This document shows positions 50,878-58,730 of a stretch of 64,000 bases of DNA, piece after piece. The position numbers were made by a program, and so were the translations under genes. Numbering within the stretch: position 1 is the first letter of the stretch; each line of letters starts with the position of its first letter. The stretch is from JAVBLK01 sp031553565. GTDB taxonomy: Bacteria > Bacillota > Clostridia > Christensenellales > DUVY01. Below the pieces are notes generated by a model that was not told where the DNA came from, ran no database searches, and saw nothing but the letters and a program-made list of their open reading frames with translations. The DNA lies in assembly GCA_031553565.1 (NCBI GenBank), contig JAVBLK010000010.1, forward strand, positions 1-64,000, in the 5' to 3' direction.

Positions 50878-52884
50878 TCAGGATTTTTTCTTGAAGGCGC
50901 CGGCCAGGTCGGCGAAGGATTTTTTCTTTATCGCGAACCAGAATACAGCGAAGCCGCCTACGGCCGCGGCAAGCACGCTTGCGATCACTATCGCCGCGAC
51001 CGCGCCGCCGGACATGCCGGTCTTTTCCCATTTCGCGTACAGCGTGATGTTTTCTGCGGGCATCGTGCCGAACGCATACGGCTTTGTAAGCGCCTCGTCG
51101 GTATACCAGCCTATGAACTTATTCCGTTTCCGTTCGGGCGCCGCCGGGGCCGTGACCGCCGCGCCGTAATCCATCGTGATATCCGCAACCGTTCCGCCGC
51201 CGTTTGTGCGGAACGTGATCGTGTACCGGTTTAAGGTAAACTTCGGGTATATCGTCAGCCCGCCCCACGGCATGACCGCGTCCGCGTCGTGAGTATAGGC
51301 CACCGTCAGCGCTTTGTCGGTGTAGTAAGCCGTTGAATAACCGGTTTTTACCGCTGTCGGCACCGCGCCGAGCTTTGCGCCGCAATAGACGGGCTTGCTC
51401 TCGCCGCCGTCGACCTGAAAAATGAATAAGTGCGCTTTTAATACGGGGTAACCGTCCGCAAGCGTCTGCCAGTAGTCTGAAAGAGCTTTGCCCGCGTACG
51501 CCGCGCCCGAATAGTCGAACGCCATCGCGGTGAACGCGTTTGCCCCCTTCATCGCCGCGGAGGCAAGGCCGAGTACGGTCGAGCCTGCGGTGTCTGTGAC
51601 GTCATAGACTGCCTTGGCCGGCTTTTCAAATCCGTTTTCCACCGCAGCCGGCGCGCTGTTTTCGTAATAGCAATTTGTAAGCGCCGCCGCCGCGTGCTTT
51701 TCTCCGGCAATGCCGCCGCCCGCCTCGCCCGACATTATCGCGCCCGCCGAGAAACAGTTGACCGCTTTTGCGGAAGCGTCCAATTTTCCGGCGATCCCGC
51801 CCAGCACCGACAACGCTGCATTTGCCGCCGCCCCGATACTTCCCGTATTGAAGCAATCCGATATCAGGAAATTGTTTACCTGGTATGTAAGCCCTACGAT
51901 CCCTCCGGAATACTGGAGCGCGGTAACTTTGCCCGTATTTGCGCAGCCTGATACTGTGCCGGTGCCCCTCGTTTCGCTGTACTGCAGCGACCCGGCAATA
52001 CCGCCGCCGTTGTTTCCGGTCAGCGTGACCGCGCCCGCGTTAAAACTGCCGGATATCGTCCCGAAATTGCTTCCTGCAATACCGCCTGTATTATTTGCGC
52101 CGGATACGGCCCCGAAATTGGCGCAGCTTTCTATGGTTCCCGCGCCGAGGATACCGGCGATGCCGGCGCAGTTTGGACTCCCGGATATGATGCCGCCGTA
52201 ATTGACGCAGTTTTTGATGATCGGAGCGGCGCCGGTATCGCTTGATTTTCTGTCATAGTTCCCGGTGATCCCCCCTGCGTTTTGACCGCCGGGCGCAAGC
52301 ACTATGTCAGCTTTATTGACACAGTTTTCGATATTGCCTTTCGCGGCCCCGGCGATGCCGCCCGCATTTAACATGCTTGTGATACGGCCGCTCTCTATCG
52401 TCAGGTCAAATATCCTTGAATTGACGCCCAAGGCCGCAAACAAGCCGGCCCCGTTGACAGTGGGACTGTCAATATATAAGCCGGAGATCTTTTTACTGCC
52501 GCCGTCGAAAACTCCCTCAAAAGCGCTGTTCACTGTGCGTATCGGTTTTGAATAATGCGCGGACATATCGAGGTCGGCGCCCAGCTTATAGTGCACGTCC
52601 TTCGCGAAATCCGCCGCAACCTCGTTGACCGTCATATACGCCAACTGCTTTTCGTTCGCTATGACGTACGGCTTTGCCGCAGTGCCGTCGTGGCCCGCGT
52701 CCTTGATGAACGCCTCGTAATTTCCGGTGTCCCACCAGTTTCCCGACGGGGCGGCCGCGAACGCTGCGCGCGGCGTTCTGCCGCCGGACAAGCCGTCCGA
52801 AAACGCAGCGGAACAAATCAGCAGCGCCGCCGCAATAAATACAGCGGCCGCCCGCAGCAGAGACTTCTTTTTTGTCTGACCCAT
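50878..52884 (-). CDS. Surface protein with GLUG repeats and an InlB B-repeat
   Basis: A 668-residue cell-surface protein. The N-terminus carries a signal peptide (LLRAAAVFIAAALLICSAAF, cleavage near AFAAA). Residues about 45-430 are GLUG-like beta-helix repeats (GGIAGSNFGTISG, GGIAGKLDASAK). About 490-625 hold two InlB B-type (Listeria-Bacteroides) repeats, the second ending in GWYTDEALTKPYAFGTMP and ITLYAKW. A C-terminal membrane helix (about 630-655) and a basic tail anchor it. It is a probable adhesin. It lies between the LuxR-type sensor gene and the ATPase gene. AAGGAGTGGAG precedes the ATG, after a leader hairpin. Confidence 0.88.
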   Translation of the reverse strand: MGQTKKKSLLRAAAVFIAAALLICSAAFSDGLSGGRTPRAAFAAAPSGNWWDTGNYEAFIKDAGHDGTAAKPYVIANEKQLAYMTVNEVAADFAKDVHYKLGADLDMSAHYSKPIRTVNSAFEGVFDGGSKKISGLYIDSPTVNGAGLFAALGVNSRIFDLTIESGRITSMLNAGGIAGAAKGNIENCVNKADIVLAPGGQNAGGITGNYDRKSSDTGAAPIIKNCVNYGGIISGSPNCAGIAGILGAGTIESCANFGAVSGANNTGGIAGSNFGTISGSFNAGAVTLTGNNGGGIAGSLQYSETRGTGTVSGCANTGKVTALQYSGGIVGLTYQVNNFLISDCFNTGSIGAAANAALSVLGGIAGKLDASAKAVNCFSAGAIMSGEAGGGIAGEKHAAAALTNCYYENSAPAAVENGFEKPAKAVYDVTDTAGSTVLGLASAAMKGANAFTAMAFDYSGAAYAGKALSDYWQTLADGYPVLKAHLFIFQVDGGESKPVYCGAKLGAVPTAVKTGYSTAYYTDKALTVAYTHDADAVMPWGGLTIYPKFTLNRYTITFRTNGGGTVADITMDYGAAVTAPAAPERKRNKFIGWYTDEALTKPYAFGTMPAENITLYAKWEKTGMSGGAVAAIVIASVLAAAVGGFAVFWFAIKKKSFADLAGAFKKKS

Positions 52885-52895
52885 AACTCCACTCC

Positions 52896-52979
52896 TTAAA
52901 AAATAAATTAGCGGCGGAAAACGCGCCGCCGCATTTCTCCCGCCGCTTAAAGCATACTATGGATGAGTGATAATGTCAT
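52896..52979 (-). promoter_or_regulatory. Promoter and leader attenuator of the GLUG/InlB gene
   Basis: On the minus strand ATGACA (52974-52979) and TATGCT (52951-52956) have a 17-bp spacer. In the leader, a GCGGCGG/CCGCCGC stem (52911-52932) is followed by a TAATTTATTTTTT run just before the ribosome-binding site, an arrangement typical of an intrinsic terminator acting as attenuator. Confidence 0.55.
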
Positions 52980-53010
52980 GGTACTTATGTACTAAGGAAA
53001 CACTGATTAA

Positions 53011-53090
53011 TCTACGGACATTTTTCTTTGAGCGGGAATGGGCAAGGCCCGTCAAAAGAAAATAGTCCGGCCAAAAAAGAAAAATAGGAT
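53011..53090. repeat. Dispersed palindromic repeat, family D, copy 2
   Basis: TCTACGGACATTTTTCTTT to GTCCGGCCAAAAAAGAAA, nearly the same as the copy at 3381. Just before it, TAAGGAAACACTGATTAA (about 52993-53010) resembles an end of element A. The rest of this 406-bp gap shows nothing further. Confidence 0.75.
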
Positions 53091-53290
53091 GAAGAAAAAA
53101 ATGGCAATACAGGGTATAATTCCCCTTAAGCTCTGATGCGAACCTTTCTTGCGAAAGCTATATTTGATACCTCTGTAGTCTCTGCTGCGAGGATAATCAT
53201 TTCTATAAAATTTTGAGCTCAAGTCTTTTTTGTCATAAAACGTCTTCTTTTTCCGTCAATAGCTCTGTATTGCCTTACATTATCAGACGT

Positions 53291-54964
53291 TCAATCGTTT
53301 TCGAAGAACGCGCGGTCGTACAGGTATTTCGCTATGAACGCTTTTTGGCTGTTAACTTCCGCTTTGGAAAAGATATTGCTGGTATGGTTGCGGACGGTGT
53401 CCTCGGTTATGCCCAGCGATTCCGCTATCCCGCGGCGCGATCTCCCAAGAAGCAGCAATTCCGCCACGCGCTTTTCTTTCGGCGTGAACATTTCCATCGG
53501 CAGCGGCTGCCCTTCGGTCACCGGGATCTCTTTTATCACCTCGACGGTCTCGACCTCCCGGACGATAACGGGCTTTTTGCGGCGGTAAAGAATTGCGGCG
53601 GCGGCGCAAACAACGATAAACGGCAATACCGCTATCGTTATCCACAGCCAAAGCAGATTTGCGGGCGGAGGCGGGTCATACGCAATCCCGAACGCGCGCA
53701 AAAGGATATTTCCCTCGCGGTCATGCCCCCATACGTACTGAAAGTCCCACGGCGCGTTACCGGCGCCCTTGAACGAGCCTTTATCTTTCAGCTGCTCCGG
53801 CGTGAGCCGCTTCGACAGCCAGTCAATTCCGTGAGGATATGTGTCGAACGTCCGCACCGCGCTGTCCGCGCCGCTGTAATAGGAGCCTGTGACGCTTGCC
53901 GACGGCGGGCCGCCTATTTCCATAATATTTGGCGCGCCGAAAAACGGATATGCGCGCCCTGCACCCTGTTGCAGGAACAAACAGTTCTCGGCGGCGCAAA
54001 CGCCGCGGTACGTGCCCGCAAGCCCCGCGAGGAATTTCGAGCCGGAGTCCGTTCCGCAGGAAAACACATCTCCGGAAACCAGGCAATTTTTAAAAGCGCA
54101 GTCATCCGCCCTGCCGGCAATGCCGCCCGCGCCGGAAACTATGAAACCGCCCGAATCAGGCGTCAGGCACGCCGAGACCGTGCCGGAGAACATACATTGT
54201 AAAAACAGGTAGCCGTTTGCGCTGCCCGCAACGCCGCCCGCCAGGTACTCTGACGGCGCGCTGCTTGTCATAATATTGCCGGTTACCGAGCAGCGTTCTA
54301 TAGTGAGCGCCGCGCTGTCAATATTTTGCGCAACCGCCGCCAGCCCGCCGACGGTATGTCCGCCGGTAATCCCTTTTTCATGAAGGATGATTTTTAAGTC
54401 CTTAATGTCCGAATTTCCTATAAAGCCGAACAGCCCCGCGTACGCGTCCGGCCGGTCCATCCAAAGCCCGCTGACGGTATGCCCGCGCCCGTCGAATACG
54501 CCGTAAAACGCTTCGCCCTGCTCTCCGAGCGGCAGCCAGCCGCTGTCGCCCCATTGCGCGAAACCTGCGCCTATGTCCAAATATGCGGTCAGGTTTATGT
54601 CGGCGGCCAGCGCGAAAAAGCGCGGCAAAAGCTCCGGTACGGTATCGCCGTTCCCGGGGGTGATGAGGACATATTCGCCATATTCGTCCTCGCCCCAGAC
54701 GTCGGGTATAAAGTCGGGATTTTGGCGGCGCAAACGGTAACGCACGTTATCGAGATGCTCCGGAGACGAAATAAGGTACGGGTCGGATTCAATTCCGGAA
54801 CCGCCCGCAAATAATACAGGGATTTCCTCCGCTTTTAAAGCCCTCCAGTAGAGGCCGTCCGAACCGGACAGCGGAAACAGAAACGCAGCGCAGATCAGCG
54901 CGGCAAGCATTAACCTTGCGGATGCGTTTTTTATTGCGGCTGCTATGTAACCTTTACGCTGCAT
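53291..54964 (-). CDS. Membrane-spanning regulator: extracellular GLUG domain, TM helix, cytosolic LuxR HTH
   Basis: A 557-residue protein. It has an N-terminal signal sequence (about 15-32), an exported region (about 40-445) with GLUG-like repeats (GVFDGRGHTVSGLWMDRPDA, GGLAAVAQN, GGVAGSANGY), one membrane helix (about 452-474, WLWITIAVLPFIVVCAAAAIL), and a cytosolic C-terminus with a complete LuxR/GerE helix-turn-helix (FTPKEKRVAELLLLGRSRRG, IAESLGITEDTVRNHTSNIF). It reads as a one-component sensor that binds DNA while anchored in the membrane. The surface-protein genes lie directly downstream. A consensus promoter overlaps the start, so the message may be leaderless. Confidence 0.87.
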   Translation of the reverse strand: MQRKGYIAAAIKNASARLMLAALICAAFLFPLSGSDGLYWRALKAEEIPVLFAGGSGIESDPYLISSPEHLDNVRYRLRRQNPDFIPDVWGEDEYGEYVLITPGNGDTVPELLPRFFALAADINLTAYLDIGAGFAQWGDSGWLPLGEQGEAFYGVFDGRGHTVSGLWMDRPDAYAGLFGFIGNSDIKDLKIILHEKGITGGHTVGGLAAVAQNIDSAALTIERCSVTGNIMTSSAPSEYLAGGVAGSANGYLFLQCMFSGTVSACLTPDSGGFIVSGAGGIAGRADDCAFKNCLVSGDVFSCGTDSGSKFLAGLAGTYRGVCAAENCLFLQQGAGRAYPFFGAPNIMEIGGPPSASVTGSYYSGADSAVRTFDTYPHGIDWLSKRLTPEQLKDKGSFKGAGNAPWDFQYVWGHDREGNILLRAFGIAYDPPPPANLLWLWITIAVLPFIVVCAAAAILYRRKKPVIVREVETVEVIKEIPVTEGQPLPMEMFTPKEKRVAELLLLGRSRRGIAESLGITEDTVRNHTSNIFSKAEVNSQKAFIAKYLYDRAFFEND

Positions 54965-54971
54965 TTAGAAC

Positions 54972-55000
54972 ATTATAGTATTTTTATGCAAAAAAGTCAA
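54972..55000 (-). promoter_or_regulatory. Promoter of the GLUG-LuxR gene
   Basis: TTGACT (54995-55000) and TATAAT (54972-54977) with a 17-bp spacer. Only 7 bases separate the -10 box from the ATG at 54964, and there is no ribosome-binding site. Confidence 0.8.
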
Positions 55001-55039
55001 GTTTTGCCTCTTTTTAGGACAGTGTCTAATATTTACCGG

Positions 55040-55196
55040 AAAAAGAGGCGAGCCGTTTATACCGCTTTATCCTAAAATACGCCGGCAATGCGGCAATTTT
55101 CAGTTCATTTGCTAGAACTATTTGTGAAGGGAAGAAGATGTTTTCAGGCGAAAAAGACGCCGCTGTAAATTTACCGATTATTCAGCGCTTCCTTTA
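55040..55196. repeat. Chimera of half element C and half element A
   Basis: The left part (about 55040-55111, with GGCAATGCGGCAATTTTCAG) matches the right half of element C at 50640-50712. The right part (about 55112-55196) matches the right half of element A, with AGAACTATTTG and the end TTATTCAGCGCTTCCTTTA. Its last three bases form the amidohydrolase stop codon. Confidence 0.7.
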
Positions 55197-55994
55197 GGCC
55201 TGCGGGCACGGTATCCCATAGAGCCGGGCGGCGTTTTTATAGGAAATGTTGTCGTAATCCTCTTGTGACAGCCCCAGGCCGCGCAATGCTTCAATTTCGG
55301 CTTTCGGCTCCCACATGGGATAGTCCGAGCCGAACAGGATGCGCAGAGGGTCGAACGCCTTGACGCATTTTTTGAAATATCCGCTGCCCATAAAGCCGAA
55401 AGTTGACGACGTATCTACATAGAGGTTTTGATACCGCGGCAGCTTTACCATTGCCTCCTCCCACACCGACCAGCCGCCGAAGTGGGCGGCAATTACCGTC
55501 AGGCCGGGAAAATCCTTCAAAACGGGGACAAGGTTGTCCGGGTTAGAAAAGCCGTATCGGCTGTCGCCCGCGTGCAAAAGCACCGGCAATACCCCCTGTA
55601 ACTGTTCATAGATTTTATAACAGCGTTTGTCGTTTATGGCAATTTGCTGCATGTCGGCGTGCAGCTTTACTCCGCGCAAGCCGAGTGCTACTATTTGGCG
55701 GATATCCTCCCCGATCGTTCCCGAATCCGGATGCAGCGTGCCGAGGCCGGTAATTTTACCGCCGCCCTCCAAAACAGTTTTTGCGATAAAACGGTTTATC
55801 CCGCCCGCCTGTGACGGAGTAACGGCTACCGACTGCACGATAAAATGCTCTATCCCTGCGTCGGCTTCAAGCGCGTTTAAGCGGCTTAAAGTGCCGTCAT
55901 ATTTTACGGGCGCGTTATAAAAGCCCGCAGTGCTGTCAGACGCTTTCTGTGCAATTTTTTCGGGGTAAATATGGCAATGTGAATCAATAATCAT
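55194..55994 (-). CDS. Amidohydrolase-2 family metal-dependent hydrolase
   Basis: A 266-residue TIM-barrel hydrolase. The metal site reads HCH near the N-terminus (residues about 6-8), then GVKLHADMQQ, LLHAGD, IAAHFGG and the late Asp in ILFGSDYPMW, matching the amidohydrolase-2 group (relatives include decarboxylases and hydrolases). The substrate is unknown. It is the last gene after the branched-chain 2-oxoacid operon, but a 173-bp gap and a TATAAT at 56029-56034 suggest its own promoter. The stop codon lies within a palindromic element. Confidence 0.85.
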   Translation of the reverse strand: MIIDSHCHIYPEKIAQKASDSTAGFYNAPVKYDGTLSRLNALEADAGIEHFIVQSVAVTPSQAGGINRFIAKTVLEGGGKITGLGTLHPDSGTIGEDIRQIVALGLRGVKLHADMQQIAINDKRCYKIYEQLQGVLPVLLHAGDSRYGFSNPDNLVPVLKDFPGLTVIAAHFGGWSVWEEAMVKLPRYQNLYVDTSSTFGFMGSGYFKKCVKAFDPLRILFGSDYPMWEPKAEIEALRGLGLSQEDYDNISYKNAARLYGIPCPQA

Positions 55995-56167
55995 AGCAAT
56001 GCTCTTTTGTGCTCAGGACCGTTAGAGTATTATAGAAATAAGGTGTTTTCATAGTACTCTTGTATAAAAAGATACTGTTTCGTCAGCGGCTCTCCGCCAA
56101 GACCTTCATAAACCGCTTTCTTTCATAATACTTTACTTTCGGATGCCGCCGCCAAAATACCGGCGCA

Positions 56168-58726
56168 TTACGCTGTAACAACGGACGCGGCTTTTTGCAG
56201 TTTCAGTTTTATTACGGCATCCTCGCGCATTTTATATTTCATTATCTTTCCCGCCGCGTTGGTCGGGAACTCCGTTACAAAATCGATATATTTAGGCACC
56301 TTATGCCTTGCCATACTCGCCTTTATAAAGCTCTTCATCTCAGCCTCGGAGAGGGTTTCGCCTTCCTTCAGGATGATGCACGCCATGATCTCCTCGCCGT
56401 ATTGCACGTCGGGCACGCCGATGACCTGTACGTCCCTGACCTTTGGATGCGTGTATATAAATTCCTCTATTTCTTTGGGGTAAATATTCTCGCCGCCGCG
56501 GATTATCATATCCTTAAGCCGCCCGGTGATCTTGTAATTCCCGTCCTTTGTCCGGCAGGCAAGGTCGCCAGTATGCAGCCAGCCCTCCCCGTCGATCGCC
56601 GCCGCTGTGGCGGCCGGCATTTTATAATAGCCTTTCATGATATTATAGCCGCGCACCACAAATTCGCCCGTGACCTCGTCCGGACAATCCTTACCCGTTT
56701 CGGGATCGACGATCCGGCACTCGATCTCCGGCAGCGGCCGGCCGACTGTCGCCACGCGCACCTCCAGCGGGTCGTCGACCGAACTCATGGTGCAGCCCGG
56801 CGACGCCTCTGTCTGGCCGTAAACGATCGTGATCTGATCCATTTTCATCTTTCCGACGACGTCCTTCATCACCGAAACGGGACAGGGGCTGCCCGCCATA
56901 ATGCCCGTCCGCATATATGAAAAGTCTGTTTTGGAAAAGTCAGGATGTTCCAGCAGCGATATGAACATTGTCGGCACGCCGTGAAAGGCCGTTATCCTGT
57001 CGCGGTTTATGCACGCAAGCGCGGGCTTCGGCGAAAAATACGGCAGAGGGTAAAGCGAGGTCCCGTGCGTCATCGCCGCCGTCATCGCAAGGACCATACC
57101 GAAGCAATGGAACATCGGCACCTGTATCATCAGCCTGTCCGCGGTCGAAAGATCCATACGGTCGCCGATATTTTTGCCGTTATTGACGATGTTATAATGC
57201 GTCAGCATAACCCCTTTCGGAAAGCCGGTCGTCCCCGACGTGTACTGCATATTGCAGACGTCGCGGCTGCTGACCTTGGCCGCCATGCGCCGCACGGTAT
57301 CATACGGCACCTGACCCGCGCGCCTAAGCGCCTCCTCCCATTTCAAACAGCCGTTCATCCTGAAACCGATGGTGATTATATTGCGTAAAAAGGGCAGCCT
57401 CTTGCTGTGCAGCGGCTGTCCGGCGTCAGTTTTTTCAAGCTCCGGGCAAAGCTCCTCGACGATCCCCTTATAGTTGGAATCGCGATAGCTTTCTATCATG
57501 ATAAGCGTGTGCGTATCGGACTGGCGCAAAAGATATTCCATCTCGTGGATCTTATATGCGGTATTGGCCGTGACCAGCACCGCGCCGATCTTTACCGTCG
57601 CCCAAAACGCGATGAACCACTGCGGGACGTTGGTAGCCCAGACCGTCACATGCGTACCGGCCTTGACGTTCATGGAAACGAGCGCGCGCGCAAATTCGTC
57701 CACGTCGTCCCGAAACTGCGAATAAGTGCGGGTATAGTCAAGAGTCGGGTATTTAAAGGCGTACTGGTCGGGAAATTCCGAAACCATCCTGTCCAGAACT
57801 CCTGAAAAGGTCAGATCGATCAGCGTCTCCTTCTTCCAAACATATTTGCCCGTGCGCGCGTTGTTGTCATAGAGGTTTTTCCTGCCCTTGTCCGGGTCGG
57901 AATACCCGGACATATACGCGGAAAAATGCGACAGAATTATCTCTAAGTCGTCCACGCCGGGAAGCCACTGCGGATCCCATTCCAGCGCGATAAAGCCGTC
58001 GTAATTGATAGATTTTAAGGCCAGCATCATATCAGAAACCGGCAGCGTCCCCTCGCCGATAAGGCAGAATACGGTATTACTGTCCGCGCAGCCCCCATTT
58101 CCGGCCTTCCCGCCGTCCATGACCATAGAATCCTTGACGTGTACGTGTTTGACATACGCGCCCAAGGTCTTAATAGTCTCCTCCGCGCTTTCCCCCGCAA
58201 TACGGAAGGTGGAATGAAAATCCCACAGCGCGGCGATGTGGTCGCTGGAAAATGTGTTCAGAACGCCCAGCAGCCGCTTAGTATCCGCAAACAGTCCCGA
58301 TGTCTCGACAAGGATAGCGGTATTTTTGTTTTCGGCAAGCGGGAGCGCTTTTTTCAAGCACGCTATTACCGCCGCGACGTCCTCTTCGGCCGCTGCGCCC
58401 GGAATTGCCCTTATGCGGATATACGGCGACTTTAACGCGGCCGCGATCATAAGAGCCCTTTCTATTTCTGCCGCAACGTCTTTTGCCGCCGATCTGTCCG
58501 CCGCGTTTATGATCGTGTCCACGCACGGCACGCATAAATTCTGCTCGTAAAGCCCGCGCGCGGTAGCGTTGATGTGCGCAGGATTCAGCGCGCCGGACTT
58601 GCCGCAAAAGCTTTCGTTGTTTATATTGTGTATCTCAAAGCCATTAAAATGCAGGCCCTTTGCGGCGGCGGAAAAATCCTCGAAGGAACGGCCGTGCCAG
58701 CCCTTGGTCGAAAATGACAGTCTCAC
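56168..58726 (-). CDS. Fusion of a sugar-isomerase-like TIM barrel and an acyl-CoA synthetase
   Basis: An 852-residue two-domain protein. Residues about 1-275 are a xylose-isomerase-like TIM barrel, with metal-site motifs ALWDFHSTFR, KHVHVKDSMV and FIALEWDPQW. Residues about 290-845 are an adenylate-forming acyl-CoA synthetase: YTSGTTGFPKGVMLTHYN (P-loop), YGQTEASPG, GWLHTGDLACRTKDG, GRLKDMIIRGGENIYPKEIE and the catalytic Lys in TNAAGKIMKYKMRE. All expected residues are present in both parts. The synthetase probably activates, or releases, short branched acids formed by the upstream enzymes. The role of the barrel is unknown. It starts 4 bp after the LeuA-like gene. Confidence 0.87.
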   Translation of the reverse strand: MRLSFSTKGWHGRSFEDFSAAAKGLHFNGFEIHNINNESFCGKSGALNPAHINATARGLYEQNLCVPCVDTIINAADRSAAKDVAAEIERALMIAAALKSPYIRIRAIPGAAAEEDVAAVIACLKKALPLAENKNTAILVETSGLFADTKRLLGVLNTFSSDHIAALWDFHSTFRIAGESAEETIKTLGAYVKHVHVKDSMVMDGGKAGNGGCADSNTVFCLIGEGTLPVSDMMLALKSINYDGFIALEWDPQWLPGVDDLEIILSHFSAYMSGYSDPDKGRKNLYDNNARTGKYVWKKETLIDLTFSGVLDRMVSEFPDQYAFKYPTLDYTRTYSQFRDDVDEFARALVSMNVKAGTHVTVWATNVPQWFIAFWATVKIGAVLVTANTAYKIHEMEYLLRQSDTHTLIMIESYRDSNYKGIVEELCPELEKTDAGQPLHSKRLPFLRNIITIGFRMNGCLKWEEALRRAGQVPYDTVRRMAAKVSSRDVCNMQYTSGTTGFPKGVMLTHYNIVNNGKNIGDRMDLSTADRLMIQVPMFHCFGMVLAMTAAMTHGTSLYPLPYFSPKPALACINRDRITAFHGVPTMFISLLEHPDFSKTDFSYMRTGIMAGSPCPVSVMKDVVGKMKMDQITIVYGQTEASPGCTMSSVDDPLEVRVATVGRPLPEIECRIVDPETGKDCPDEVTGEFVVRGYNIMKGYYKMPAATAAAIDGEGWLHTGDLACRTKDGNYKITGRLKDMIIRGGENIYPKEIEEFIYTHPKVRDVQVIGVPDVQYGEEIMACIILKEGETLSEAEMKSFIKASMARHKVPKYIDFVTEFPTNAAGKIMKYKMREDAVIKLKLQKAASVVTA

Positions 58727-58730
58727 AGCC

